A DNA stretch of 64,000 bases from Metellina segmentata (taxonomy: Eukaryota > Arthropoda > Arachnida > Araneae > Tetragnathidae). The position numbers and the translations under genes are program-made. Below are positions 1 through 10,825 of the stretch, piece after piece (position 1 is the first letter of the stretch; every line of letters starts with the position of its first letter). The notes below the pieces were generated by a model, which made no database searches, was not told the DNA's origin, and saw only the letters and a program-made list of their open reading frames with translations. Location of the stretch: the NCBI GenBank assembly GCA_947359465.1, contig OX375880.1, forward strand, positions 20,722,714 through 20,786,713, written 5' to 3'.

Positions 1-154
1 TTAATTTTCGAACGATATTTGCTCCTTATAACAGCAACTGATTTAGGGGCACTTCGCGACATCCCTAATCTCTCTACGTGGCACCCTAGGATGCCGCGGC
101 ACACACTTTGGGAACCCTGACATAACGTGTTAACAGCATTTTTATTTATTGAAA

Positions 155-700
155 ACTAGCCACTGTGTGGCCAGCACGGCGTTGCCCGTGACAGTTCTTT
201 TCGTGGGTTCAGGTGTGACCACTGCTCGCTAATCCCCGGTGATTGCTACGAATTCTCATTTGGTTTGCGAAGCAAACCAAATTGGAATTTGTAGTCTATT
301 GGATAACAGCCATAACGGAGTTGCCCTTGGTGTTGGTTTGCGAAGCAAAATATGGAATTATATCTTATTGGAATGAAAATATATCCAATTCTGCTGGAAA
401 GAATTCCCAGCTAATTTCAATTTGTTTTGTGAAGCAAACCAAATAGGAATTCGGAGGGACGTCAGAATCTCTTGCGAAAATATAAGAATTTAATTGAAAA
501 TTTTTTTCTTAAAAGAAAATCAAACGCATAAGGTCTACTAGATAGGAAAAAGAAATAAATTCCTCCAGTTAAAAGTTTGTTTTTATCATCTGGCTAGAAA
601 ATCATTCCTCCGCGCAAAAGGAAAACGGAAAAGAAAAAAATTAATTTAGAATCTGTGATCTTCTATGCTGTTGTATTCTGCTGTTGTGCAACTTTTTTGT
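155..700 (-). mobile_element. Helitron 3' end and inner part, minus strand
   Basis: Read on the minus strand, this stretch ends in CTAG at 158-155 and is followed by T, the usual Helitron 3' boundary. Just inside are the motif GGGGATTAGCGAGC and the small palindrome around GGTTTGCGAAGCAAACC (about 265-290), of the kind seen in the other Helitron ends here. The part at 460-700 resembles stretches near 13.2-13.45, 15.03-15.33 and 48.18-48.35 kb. I could not find the 5' end, so the inner limit is arbitrary. No transposase is encoded. Confidence 0.5.
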
Positions 701-1773
701 TTGATGATTAAATAGTTGCGATACTAAAAAGTGTCTTTTACTCCTCGTAAGGTGACTAAATAGTTCAAAATGGATTTCAAAGAAACTAAGTGTTTGTGCA
801 CTCATTTTAAGACTAAAGAGTAAACTAAGAAACAAACTTTTGAGAATATCCAATATTGAGTGGAAGACTTATTAGTGGTTAGTATTAGAAATTGTTCGAG
901 ATCTTGCTTAGAGTTTGGCCCCTAGTCACTGTTCGCTTTTGACAGCGATTGGGACCGAGGAACAATCAGGTTAACGGACATTCATAAATTACACAATTAG
1001 TGTGTACTGATAACATATTTTCAAATACATCGAGCCTCTAAAGTCAAGATGCCTCGTCTACAATCGTTTATATTCATCCACAATACGGCATGTTAAAATC
1101 AAGTTCTTTAAAGAAGTTGAGACCGATTCCAACAAAAAAATAAGCAGACAATCTTTTAAAATTATTTCCGGATGAGAAAACAGCTTTAATAGCCAGTTGA
1201 TACACACAACTTGGGCCATGTTAAGTGCTAATTTGTATTAATTGCATTTGTATCTTTTGTTTGTTTTCTTATATCACGTACTATTGCTAAAGAACATTGT
1301 GTAATAATATACATTCCAATCTTGTGAAATGTAATGTATAATATTGTGTAATATTTTACATTACGTTATATATTGTCATATATTATCATTTTTTGTTGCC
1401 ATTTCAAAATAATACTTTTTAAGCAAGAAAAAAGAATTAGCTCCAAAAGCTAAAAAGAATTATAAAAATAACTAACTCTCTCTAAAACCTAAAAAAAAAC
1501 CTATAAAAACTTTTATATATTGTCATTTTAACGTCCTTTATCAATTACAAAAAAATTAGTTTGATATGGCTCACATTTCTTATGGGGGACAAGTTGACCC
1601 TCAACGGCGGTTTTAAGTAAGTCTAAAATCCGGCTGTTATAGTGTTAAAATAGAGTTATTAAAATATCTGCGACGATAATTAAAATCAGGGCAAGCTATT
1701 GTGTCAACTGCGCTATAAGCTACTCAGATGAAAACAAAATATAATTTATTTCAACTTAACACTTAAATATGTT
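701..1773. other. AT-rich DNA with no recognised feature
   Basis: No open frame with recognisable protein similarity, no clear tandem repeat and no terminal inverted repeat was seen. Homopolymer runs are frequent, as in the rest of the AT-rich background. Confidence 0.5.
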
Positions 1774-2631
1774 AACAAATTGATCCAACGTTATGGCACA
1801 TCGACGTTCAAGAAAATATATTGTCCGGACAGAGAGAGAAAAATTGAAATTAAAATAAACTCGCGTGCACTGCAACTGTATCGTGTACTGTTATCGGAAG
1901 ACACAGCAGTGTGCGTAACAAATTGATCCAACGTTATGGCACATCGACGTTCAGGAAAATATATTGTCCGGACAGAGAGAGAAAAATTGAAATGAAAATA
2001 AACTCGCGTGCACTGCAACTGTATCGTGTAGTGTTATCGGAAGACACAGCAGTGTGCGTAACAAATTGATCCAACGTTATGGCACATCGACGTTCAGGAA
2101 AATATATTGTCCGGACAGAGAGAGAAAAATTGAAATGAAAATAAACTCGCGTGCACTGCAACTGTATCGTGTAGTGTTATCGGAAGACACAGCAGTGTGC
2201 GTAACAAATTGATCCAACGTTATGGCACATCGACGTTCAGGAAAATATATTGTCCGGACAGAGAGAGAAAAATTGAAATGAAAATAAACTCGCGTGCACT
2301 GCAACTGTATCGTGTAGTGTTATCGGAAGACACAGCAGTGTGCGTAACAAATTGATCCAACGTTATGGCACATCGACGTTCAGGAAAATATATTGTCCGG
2401 ACAGAGAGAGAAAAATTGAAATGAAAATAAACTCGCGTGCACTGCAACTGTATCGTGTAGTGTTATCGGAAGACACAGCAGTGTGCGTAACAAATTGATC
2501 CAACGTTATGGCACATCGACGTTCAGGAAAATATATTGTCCGGACAGAGAGAGAAAAATTGAAATTAAAATAAACTCGCGTGCACTGCAACTGTATCGTG
2601 TACTGTTATCGGAAGACACAGCAGTGTGCGT
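1774..2631. repeat. 143-bp tandem repeat, six copies
   Basis: Six head-to-tail units start at 1774, 1917, 2060, 2203, 2346 and 2489, each beginning AACAAATTGATCC and ending CAGTGTGCGT. The middle units are nearly identical. The first and sixth share variants (GAAATTAAAA instead of GAAATGAAAA, and TGTACTG instead of TGTAGTG). The period is not a multiple of three, so the repeated minus-strand open frames are incidental. Two more units resume at 3787 after an inserted element. Confidence 0.95.
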
Positions 2632-2633
2632 AA

Positions 2634-3785
2634 TACTACGTTCACACATGAAAAGTTAAACTAGTTTAAGTGCTAATCCAGCTTAAGTCGAGCATGTGTG
2701 AACGAACTGTCTTAGATTTAAACTAGCTTAGCGAAAAGAAACTCTCTTAACTTTAAACCAGTTTCCCAAACTCACTTAAGTGAGTTCTACAGTGACGCCA
2801 CCTAGAGGTGTCACACGAACTTCATTCCGCGCGCTTTTGTTGACGATCTTTCATTCTGTTCGCCGTGTAATCGTTTGTGATGGAGCTTAGCCCTACCCCT
2901 AGTTTAGAACTTCCAACAAAAAAAAAGAGTTAAGAGGGAATAGAAACTGGTCCACTCAAGAAGTAAAATGTTTATTATCCATTTGGGCGGACAAGTATGC
3001 GGATCTGACAAGAATCAAAAGAAACATAGAGATTTACGAAAATATGGTGCAACAATTAAAGGAAATGGGATTTTCCAGAACCCATGCCGAAGTTCAGACG
3101 AAAATTAAAAATTTGACTTCAGAACACAGGTAATTTTACTCTTATTGGAAATTTGTTAAGGATAAAAGAATTCTTTCTCCACATTATGTTCTATCCATTT
3201 AGAATGAGAAAATTTAAATGTCACCAACGGCATAACTTTGTTTAATTATAACTCCTTTATTTAACCATTTATTATAATAAATTTACAAAGTAGGTTACTT
3301 TTATCATACCAGAACATAGAAATAAATGGATTTTAGTAGAGGATATTAATATAATATATCATTCAATTATCAAATAATTCATGAGCAATTGATACTGCAG
3401 CATGTCTGAAATTTTGTATGAATTCTTTATATCAGATGTATAAAAATACTTCCCAATTTTTCTTGCACAAATTAAAACTTTATCATTTGTTGATAAATGT
3501 TATTCTAATCTATCTATTAGGTCTGAGAAAACATTACATGGATGCACAGCAACTGGCACTAGTCCTTCGGAGTGGCTTCATTTCAGGGAAGTGCATAAAA
3601 TCATTGGGAACTCCCACCACCATTCAGTCGATGTCATCATCGATAAAATAACATCGATAAACCGATTTAAGCTAGTTTAAAAGCTGCCGTAGTGTGAACA
3701 CATAAAAATAAGATAGCTTAAGTTAAGATAGCTTAAGTTCTCTCTTAAGTTAAACTAGTTTAACTTTTCATGTGTGAACGTAGTA
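2634..3785 (+). mobile_element. PIF/Harbinger-type element inserted in the 143-bp array
   Basis: The two ends are perfect inverted repeats of 36 bp beginning TACTACGTTCACACATGAAA. The insertion is bounded by a 3-bp duplication TAA (2631-2633 and 3786-3788), and removing one TAA and the element restores the 143-bp repeat exactly. A 3-bp TWA-type duplication is typical of PIF/Harbinger elements, which usually encode a DDE transposase and a separate Myb/SANT-like protein. Only the Myb/SANT-like gene is found in this 1,152-bp element, so it probably depended on a transposase supplied elsewhere. Confidence 0.85.
2880..3680 (+). pseudogene. Myb/SANT-like DNA-binding protein of the Harbinger element (two exons, frameshifted)
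   Basis: An ATG at 2880 opens a short frame that shifts at a run of nine A (2918-2926). Beyond it the other frame encodes a trihelix/Myb-SANT-like domain (motifs NWSTQEVKCLL, YENMVQQL, VQTKIKNL). The first exon ends at 3129 before GTAATT. An acceptor AG at 3519-3520 keeps the frame, and exon 2 continues into TSPSEWLHFREVHKIIG, the conserved tail of this family, with stop TAA at 3678-3680. The intron is 391 nt. Such proteins bind terminal repeats and assist Harbinger transposases. The A-run shift may be a mutation, a sequencing error or a sign that translation starts elsewhere. Confidence 0.75.
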
Positions 3786-3786
3786 T

Positions 3787-4072
3787 AACAAATTGATCCA
3801 ACGTTATGGCACATCGACGTTCAGGAAAATATATTGTCCGGACAGAGAGAGAAAAATTGAAATGAAAATAAACTCGCGTGCACTGCAACTGTATCGTGTA
3901 GTGTTATCGGAAGACACAGCAGTGTGCGTAACAAATTGATCCAACGTTATGGCACATCGACGTTCAGGAAAATATATTGTCCGGACAGAGAGAGAAAAAT
4001 TGAAATGAAAATAAACTCGCGTGCACTGCAACTGTATCGTGTAGTGTTATCGGAAGACACAGCAGTGTGCGT
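3787..4072. repeat. 143-bp tandem repeat, two further copies
   Basis: Two complete units (3787-3929 and 3930-4072) continue the array interrupted by the Harbinger-type element. They carry the common GAAATGAAAA/TGTAGTG form, unlike the unit on the left side of the insertion. The array then ends abruptly inside GTGCGT at unrelated sequence. Confidence 0.95.
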
Positions 4073-5252
4073 AAATGTCCACGACAAGCGGGTGGACAGA
4101 GGAAGAATCCTAATGTTAAAACTTAGACGAATTGCCGCTAGATGGCGTACACTTTTTTAGTTCTGTCGGCGGTAGGGAAAATTTTGAACTGGTTTGAAAA
4201 ATCCCTGTTTTGATGTTGAATGAATGTATTCTGTTTTGCTTATGCTTGTGACGTAAGGAGCTGATGGATTGCAACGGACTTTCTATTGAAAGCGGAATAA
4301 TTTAATTAAGAAAAGTTAATTTGTCTTTAGGCGCATTCTTGATCGAAGAAAGATTGCATTTACTTTTCAGTTACACATCCAATCTCCTTCATATTTGAAA
4401 TGTGTCTTTTGATGCGTTGGATACGTGCAAGAAAAATTTGTTTCAGCTTCGATTTTGAATCGTTTTACGCTGTTGCGTTTAATTAAATTTGTGTAGTGTA
4501 ATCTTAGTATTTTAGTAGAGGCAGTGAGATTGTTCGTTCTGCGATCAGTAGTTAATTTTTGATGCATAATTAGATATAATCGAGTTTTTGAGATTGCATA
4601 ATATGAAATTCCACCAATTGAATACATTTGATTCTATTAAAACAGACCATTTCTTTCGATTTTTAGATTGTTACAGGGTATGTATGCAGATTTAAAATGA
4701 AGTGATTTTTTATTTAAAAAAATTAGTGATTTAAATAAGAATTTAAAATTTTAATTTCCTTTTTGTATTATGTGTAATAATATTGAAAATGAAATAACTA
4801 ATGGAGGGACGTGCTATTTTATTCTAGTTAGTTGAATATTAAATCAGCCTTCTCTTGAAGCACTACATAACCTTTTTTGATTGGGATCATAATTACACGA
4901 CAACTCATTTCTTTATGGGCCATTGAACATGTGTTACTCACAAGCCTGTTTATCAGCATAGGTTTTGTTTTAAACATTCCATGTGACTATAAATCCAATG
5001 GGCAATTTGAATCATTCTTCTTCATATGATGGGTGATCTTAATCAAATACCTTAATATATTTACTCAAACATTATACCTAAAAACGTGCCGTGGCCAGTG
5101 GGACTCCATTAGTTCAAATTAGAAAGACACGTTTTTTCCTAATCTCTAGCTATTTTTTGTGTGGTTTCATTTGCAAAATCTTTGTATTATTTTTTTAATC
5201 CTTCATATGCCTGTGCCAAAATCTTTGCATTATTAATTTTGTATAACTTCCA
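4073..5252. other. No recognised feature
   Basis: AT-rich sequence without a convincing gene. A short inverted similarity (CTAATGGAG near 4797 and CTCCATTAG near 5104) could be the ends of a small element but is too weak to call. Confidence 0.4.
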
Positions 5253-5640
5253 TACACTGATGTGCTAAAAGTCATGGGATAGCAGTATGCAAATTTACTA
5301 GGGCTCACATTGCATTAAAATGGTATAAAGAGTAAGATAGTTATCAGTGCTGTCTGTTGAACTCTTGAATGTCTTTACCTGCCAAGAATTAACCGAGTTT
5401 GAACGTGGAAGGACAGTTAAAGCTAAACGCATAGGCTTAACATTTCGGACATAGTTGAGACCTTGCTCCATATTGTCAAGGGTGTATCGAGAGTACCTCA
5501 TAGAAGGCATTACTCATCACAAGTGCATTTGTACTAACAGACAAATGACACTGCGTGAACGGGCTGCATCATTCATGAGGGACACACTGCATACTAGAGG
5601 CATGCCTAAGTTTCGTACAGTAAAATAGACTTGAATCTAT
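5253..5640 (+). pseudogene. Tc1-like transposase N-terminal relic
   Basis: The stretch opens with a terminal-repeat-like sequence (CACTGATGTGCTAAAAGTCA at 5255). From about 5380 a broken frame reads like the start of a Tc1-family transposase: the helix-turn-helix region motifs ELTEFERGRTVKAKRIGL, then SRVYREYLIEGITHH and MTLRER. Stops and shifts interrupt it and the catalytic domain is absent. It is probably the 5' third of a dead element; the other end was not found. Confidence 0.6.
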
Positions 5641-6329
5641 CTATTACAGAATTTTCATTTGCCAAAAATGCCTGAAAATACTCTTTGCGTGAATATTTAG
5701 GCTTGACGATAGCTGCACTAACTGTTAAGCTTGGCGTTTTTTTGGTACCCAGCTAACGGTTAAGTACTGTATTTTCTCAATATTTGTTTTTAAATAGCGG
5801 TAAGAGTTGTTTTGCTGATTGTTTATTTCAAATTTTATTCTAAGTTCTCATATAGGTATGTTAAAATAAACAATGTGAAATGTCGATTTGGTTTTCCCAA
5901 ACCTCTGTTGAATAAAATTAGGGTAGTATTAATGATTTTGTGCTTTTCTCTTGATACACCTGTGGGGATATAAGCCGTAAAAGGAAGGCGAGGTGTAGAG
6001 AGAATAGTATCATTGCTGAGGGCAAGGAATGGGAAAGCAACTTGCTGATGATTCAGTGGGTTTCTCATTGTTAGTAGCTTGCAAGCTGTAGATGAATGAC
6101 ATAGGTTCAATTCATGTCACTCTACCCTGAGCGTATTTATTTTTTTGCGTCGAACATTTCCTGTTTGTATACGCACACTTAATTCTGTTTTTGCACAAAC
6201 TGTTTTTTTTTACTCAGATTCAAAATAAATATTTCATTCTCTATTTACTCCAGTCATTTTGAATTTATTTGCCCAAATATTACGAAATTTGTTTTTCTAT
6301 TTGTGGCATAGTAGTATCATCTGTTAAAC
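5641..6329. other. No recognised feature
   Basis: A minus-strand open frame of 91 codons (5835-6110) shows no domain I recognise. No repeat boundary was seen. Confidence 0.4.
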
Positions 6330-6435
6330 TAAATGGGAATTCGTAGCAATTACTGGCGGTTAGCAAGCAGTGGTCACACCCGACCCCACAAAAATAACTG
6401 TCACGGGCACCATGCAGTGGCTATTCAGTTATATT
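6330..6435 (+). repeat. Diverged Helitron 3'-end-like segment
   Basis: This is an inverted, diverged copy of 155-270. Shared blocks include GAATTCGTAGCAATTACTGG, AGCAGTGGTCACACC and TGTCACGGGCA. Where the left copy ends in GTGGCTAG this one reads GTGGCTAT, so the canonical CTAG terminus is lost. It may be the decayed 3' end of a second member of the same Helitron family. Confidence 0.5.
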
Positions 6436-6475
6436 ACACCCACAAATAGATTGCTTAAGATCTAGTGTATGTGTT

Positions 6476-6879
6476 TTGGAACGCATGTTTTCATTTACCA
6501 ATGTATACATCTATGTATCTACAATATTCTTATTGTATTTGGTAACTAACACGACTGTATTATCAACATCATTACAATGGCACACAACTGGAGAAGGATT
6601 CGGCGATCTATCATTTGAAGATATTCATGAATCAGTCGAGAAAGCCGTAAGCAAAGATGAATTATTAGAAGAGGTTGTCTTTGAGACTCCTAATCCCACA
6701 GAATATAGTGATAATGAACAATATGATCTTGTTCTAAATGCAGGTTTAGTAAAAGAATGTCTGGAACTGACCTGAAAATTGGGTAATCATTTTGTCAAAC
6801 ATAACCCTAATGAGAAACGCGCTGGGAAATTTCAACATGAACTGAAGTTCTTGGTAGCCTCTTACAGATAATTATATAA
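6476..6879 (+). pseudogene. pogo/Tigger-like transposase, C-terminal part, left of the LINE insertion
   Basis: The frame from about 6575 contains GEGFGDLSFEDIHESVEKAV and later NHFVKHNPNEKRAGKF and ELKFLVASYR. This acidic stretch followed by a region rich in D/N-P-x-x-x-R resembles the C-terminal part of CENP-B-like pogo/Tigger transposases. One in-frame TGA (6774-6776) interrupts it. The open frame stops at the LINE target site, and the protein continues beyond the LINE at 11373. The DDE core and DNA-binding domain are not present upstream. The family assignment rests on recollected similarity. Confidence 0.5.
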
Positions 6880-7018
6880 TGAATTGGATTGGATATGATT
6901 TTGTGGCATTGGGTCCATTTGGGACATATTATGCCAAACTCAAGATAAAAAAATCAATTATATAATGTAATAAAAAAGTGAAATGAGTCAAAACATAATG
7001 TATGAATACTATGTAAAA

Positions 7019-8394
7019 TTATATGTGATGGATAAAACCAATGTCATGTAAAAAGCTAAAAATATTTGGATGAGGATTCTCTCCAATCATGTCTTCTAAA
7101 GCCAAGGTATAAGAATTACAATGTTTAAGCCGTTGATAATTAAAATGAGAACATTCTACTAAAATGTGTTTTACAGTTAGTGGGCAAATGCAGTAATTGC
7201 AAATGGGATGGTATTCTCCGAGGAGGAGGTGTCTATGTGTTATACGCGTATGTCCAATACGGAGTCGAGTTAGTATTACCTGCTGTCTTCTTAAAGGTAG
7301 TGATTTCCATTCAGTTATATTTGATTTAATGGCGTTAAGCTTATTCTTCGTTTGCTCATTCCATTCATTCTGCCATTTTTCCTCTAAAAATTTGTAAATA
7401 AAAGATTTTAAATCACGGAAAGGGATAATATGGTTAAAATTACTTACGGCCGATTTGGCGGCTTTGTCAACAATTTCATTTCCCGATATCCCAACATGAG
7501 ATGGGATCCAACAAATTACCAAGTTAAAAAATTTATGGATGAAAGATTATAAATTATTTTTAGCGACTCCAAAACAATGGGATGACTGGCATGATCAGGA
7601 TGTTTTAATGAATGTAAAACACTTAATGAATCTGTGAAAATGATACATTTCTTATGACAATGATCAGATATATATTCTAATGCTTTATATATGGCCATGA
7701 TTTCAGAAGTACTGAAGAAAACTGAACATGAAGAATGAAGTTTAAAACTGTGAACAGAGTGATTAATAGTGAACGCAGCTCTAACGTAGTTTGCCCTTTT
7801 AGATCCGTCCGTATAAATATGAATGAAATTAGAGTAATTTTCTAAATGTTTTTGAAATAGTTGTTTGTAGATAATATCAGAGGTATCAGCTTTATTAAAA
7901 TTTTGGAATAGGTTTTGAAATTCAAAATCATGATTAAACCAAGAAGAGAAATAATACAGTTTTTTCTGGGTGACGTCAAGTGCAGAAAGTTCGGATCCGT
8001 TCATCACATCCAACATTCTTAAGTGGAATGTAGGGATGAAGGATATAGATAGATAGAGGCGTTTTAAATATGGACTGTGATGAATGGTATGCAATGGGTG
8101 ATGACGGATTGAGGAAATTCTAAAATAATATTCTAAGGACAACAACTGTCGCCTTAAGTCCAGAGACGGTTCAAAAGCGTCTACATACAAGCTGTTTACA
8201 GGTGATGTTCTAAAGGCACCAGAACATAAACGTAAAGCTGTGTGGTGGATGGTGTTCAGAGTTTGAAGAGCAGATTTTCTTGCTGAGCCATACACCACGC
8301 AGCCGTAATCTAATTTAGATCGAATAAAGCTCTATAAATCTTAAAAAGGCAAGTACGATCAGATCCCCATGATAATTTTGATAAAACTCGTAAT
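7019..8394 (-). pseudogene. LINE ORF2 C-terminal part: connector and RNase H
   Basis: Reading leftward from about 8394, the frame starts in the region that normally follows the reverse transcriptase (KLSWGSDRTCLFKIYRAL, KLDYGCVVYGSARKSALQTL, GAFRTSPVNSLYVDA). It then enters an RNase H domain with the expected acidic residues in IHIYTDGSK, SEIMAIYKAL and IIFTDS, and the closing WIPSHVGISGNEIVDKAA. A frame change near 7522 and a stop near 8310 break it. A C-terminal cysteine/histidine cluster (CNYC...HILVEC) is retained. Confidence 0.85.
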
Positions 8395-9512
8395 AGTTTT
8401 AGTTTTATAGGATAATGGTCACTATTGTAAAGGTAAGGATCCACAGAAAAGGTCCAAAATGGTAAAATTGAAGGAGTACAAATTGGAAGATCTATTGAAT
8501 GGTAAGTAAGTGTAGATGAGTGAAAGTAAGTAAGTTGGCCGTTATTCATAATACATAAACCATTGTCTGTTATTATTTTTTCAATTTGTTTGCCTCTACT
8601 ATTAATGTATGAACTGCCCTAGAGAATATGATGGCCATTTAGATCACCAAGTATGATGAATGGTTGCGGAAGTTGATCTATTAAATTATTGAAGTCAGAA
8701 GTGGCGATACGGATGTTAGGAGGTAAGTATAAATTACATATTGTTATTAGAATATTGACATGAAGTCTTACAGCAACAGCTTGGAGATTTGTTCTAAGGT
8801 TGTTGTTTCTGTTGTTTCTAATGCCTACACACTGGCAGACCAGAGGAGTGCCAGGCCCGTCGAAGACGGCAAGAGGCGAGGGGGTGTGCCATCCATGTTA
8901 TTGAGCCCCATTGGGAGGAAGTCCGACTTCGCTCGGCATACATGACACATCCGTTTTACAGGAAGGTCCCTTTCATACATCCATTCACTCACACGTATCG
9001 TAATTTAGATACCAATCAGAGGCCGATAACCCTCTGATCAGATACCCCCAGAGGTATTGATTTGGTATGGGAACATGGGGGACTTTGTGACCACGACCTA
9101 TTTAACGTGCCCCAGTCACCATTAGTGAACACGACGGTCTTTAGCCAGGTCGAAGCGCCGATCTCACAATCGTCAGAATTGCAGGCTCCGCCGAGGACAG
9201 AACCCACAACCCTTCTGATGCGAGCCCGACGCTCTACTGACTGAGCTACCGCGGCTCTGTTCTAAGGTTAATTTGGGTGACTGGTAAGTCATGGGAGGTA
9301 AGCAATGCAACACCTCCACATGCTCTTTGGCCTTCATCGTAATCTTTTCTAAATATACTGAATGACGAATGTTGGTGGAATCATTGTTTCTTAAACATGT
9401 CTCCTGGAGGGCGATTGCAGCTGGATTGTGTTTATTTATGAAGTCTTTAACATCATCAATTTTTTGACGAAAACCCCGGCAGTTCCAGGAAAGAAAGGAA
9501 GCCATAAAAAAA
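8395..9512 (-). pseudogene. LINE ORF2 N-terminal endonuclease, split by a SINE
   Basis: The open frame starts at MASFLSWNCRGFRQKIDDV, the beginning of an apurinic-type endonuclease (WNCRG, then LQETCL). It is interrupted at 9257-8802 by a SINE and resumes with ICNLYLPPN, IILGDLNGHH and, after a stop, ITDNGLCIMN and SDHYPIKL. The catalytic Asn, Glu, Asp-x-Asn and Asp-His residues are therefore all visible. After SDHYPIKL the sequence jumps directly to the post-RT connector near 8395, which marks the internal deletion. Confidence 0.82.
8802..9257 (-). mobile_element. tRNA-derived SINE inserted in the LINE endonuclease
   Basis: On the minus strand the insertion begins GAGCCGCGGTAGCTCAGTCA (A-box-like, tRNA D-arm) with a degraded B-box near GGGTTCTGTCC. 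A non-tRNA body of about 370 bp follows, with a tail of AGAAACAAC-type repeats. A perfect 12-bp duplication (TGTTCTAAGGTT on the plus strand, 8790-8801 and 9258-9269) frames the 456-bp insert. Its body differs from the other SINE family in this window. It is younger than the LINE. Confidence 0.85.
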
Positions 9513-9676
9513 AATTTTAAAGAAAAGAAAAAACTATTTGTGTTTTCTCGTCCTCGGACGAGGTTTGTCCCTCCTTGACTTGGGTGGCGAAGTCTCCAAG
9601 CCATCACTCTCTACAGAGGAAATATCACTTTCGCTGTTGTAAAGATTTATTAGGTCACTGGTAGAGGGATCGGTTA

Positions 9677-10825
9677 TTACGTTTCTGGATGAAACATCAG
9701 GCTGTAATGTCCCGTTGGTTGGCCTGGCACAGTGGTGCTAGATCCAGATCTAGGCAGTAGAGAGGTTTGAGAAGAATTTCTTGCTATTTTGATATTATTT
9801 TTCCCAGGTGGTATGGTTCTCTTAAGAGAGGTATTTACAGATCGATTTGATTGGTTTATATTTTCTGTATTTGATGAGGTTGTAGCTGATGCTTTAGAAA
9901 AAGGCGTTTTAGGTAAGTTCGTTGAAGTTTTATATTGGTCAGATGGCTTAAAACTAATTACGTCGGTTTGAGTTCCGTTAGTTTTGAAAGTATTTTTTAC
10001 TATTGTAGCGTAAGATATTCCAGGTTTCGGGGTGCGATCATTAACAATTTTTCGGGCCTCTGGAAATGAAATGTTTTGCTGCACTTTAATGGTCTGAATT
10101 TCTTTTTCGGTTTGGAATTTTGGGCAAGACTTGGCAAAAGCTGGATGGTCATCTTTGCAGTTCACACAGCAAAGGGATGATGACGTGCAGACATCGGTCT
10201 TATGTTCTGCACTAGAGCATTTTGCGCAAGTATCTTTGCCACGGCAAGCAAGGAAAGAGTGGCCGAATCTTTGACATTTAAAACAACGGACAGGGTTAGG
10301 AATGAAAGGTCGAACTGGGCAATTCATATAAGCTATTTTTACGTGTTTAGGTATAGTCGGTGTATTGAAAGTTAATATTAAATGTTTGGTGGGTATTCTT
10401 TGACCATTTCTTGAGATAAGGATTCTTTTTACATTAATTACAGATTGGTTGGACAAGGATTCTAAGATATCTTCTTCCGTATCGTGAACTAAGTCGGATT
10501 CTGAAATTACGCCTCTTGAAGAATTTAAAGTTTTATGGGGTGTTACACTTACTGCTATAGGACCGACAAATCTTATTTTTTGGATGTTTAATGCCTGTGA
10601 TCTATTTAATACTTCAACGAGTACATCTCCTGCTAGGGTTTTTTTTATGTTTTTTGTATCGCTTACCATTCCCAATATTGTTTTATGAAGTAAAATAGCT
10701 TATATGTTTTTTAAATTGCCTTCGTTACTTTTCATAATAAAAAATTTTTGCTCTGGTATATTGTTATTAATGTTTTTATTTGAGATTTGCTCCACTGAAG
10801 GAGAAGATGAATTTTGGTTTTCCAT
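9677..10825 (-). pseudogene. LINE ORF1 gag-like protein with CCHC zinc knuckles
   Basis: The protein probably starts at MENQNSSSPSVEQ (about 10825) and runs to the stop at 9677, with one in-frame TAA near 10700. The middle carries an RRM-like gag fold region, followed by three cysteine/histidine knuckles: RCFKCQRFGHSFLAC, CAKCSSAEHKTDVC and CVNCKDDHPAFAKSC. The C-terminal third is Ser/Thr/Asn rich. In Jockey-type LINEs this protein binds the element RNA and targets the particle to the nucleus. Confidence 0.85.

Noticed and set aside
1791..4031. Series of 75-codon minus-strand open frames with identical sequence
   Set aside because: They follow from the 143-bp repeat, which is not a multiple of three. 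No domain or start context supports coding.
4797..5115. Possible MITE with CTAATGGAG ends
   Set aside because: Only about nine terminal bases match clearly, and no target duplication can be defined.
9173..9257. tRNA gene on the minus strand
   Set aside because: The A-box is good, but the acceptor and anticodon arms do not pair and the B-box is degraded. It is the head of a SINE with a target duplication.
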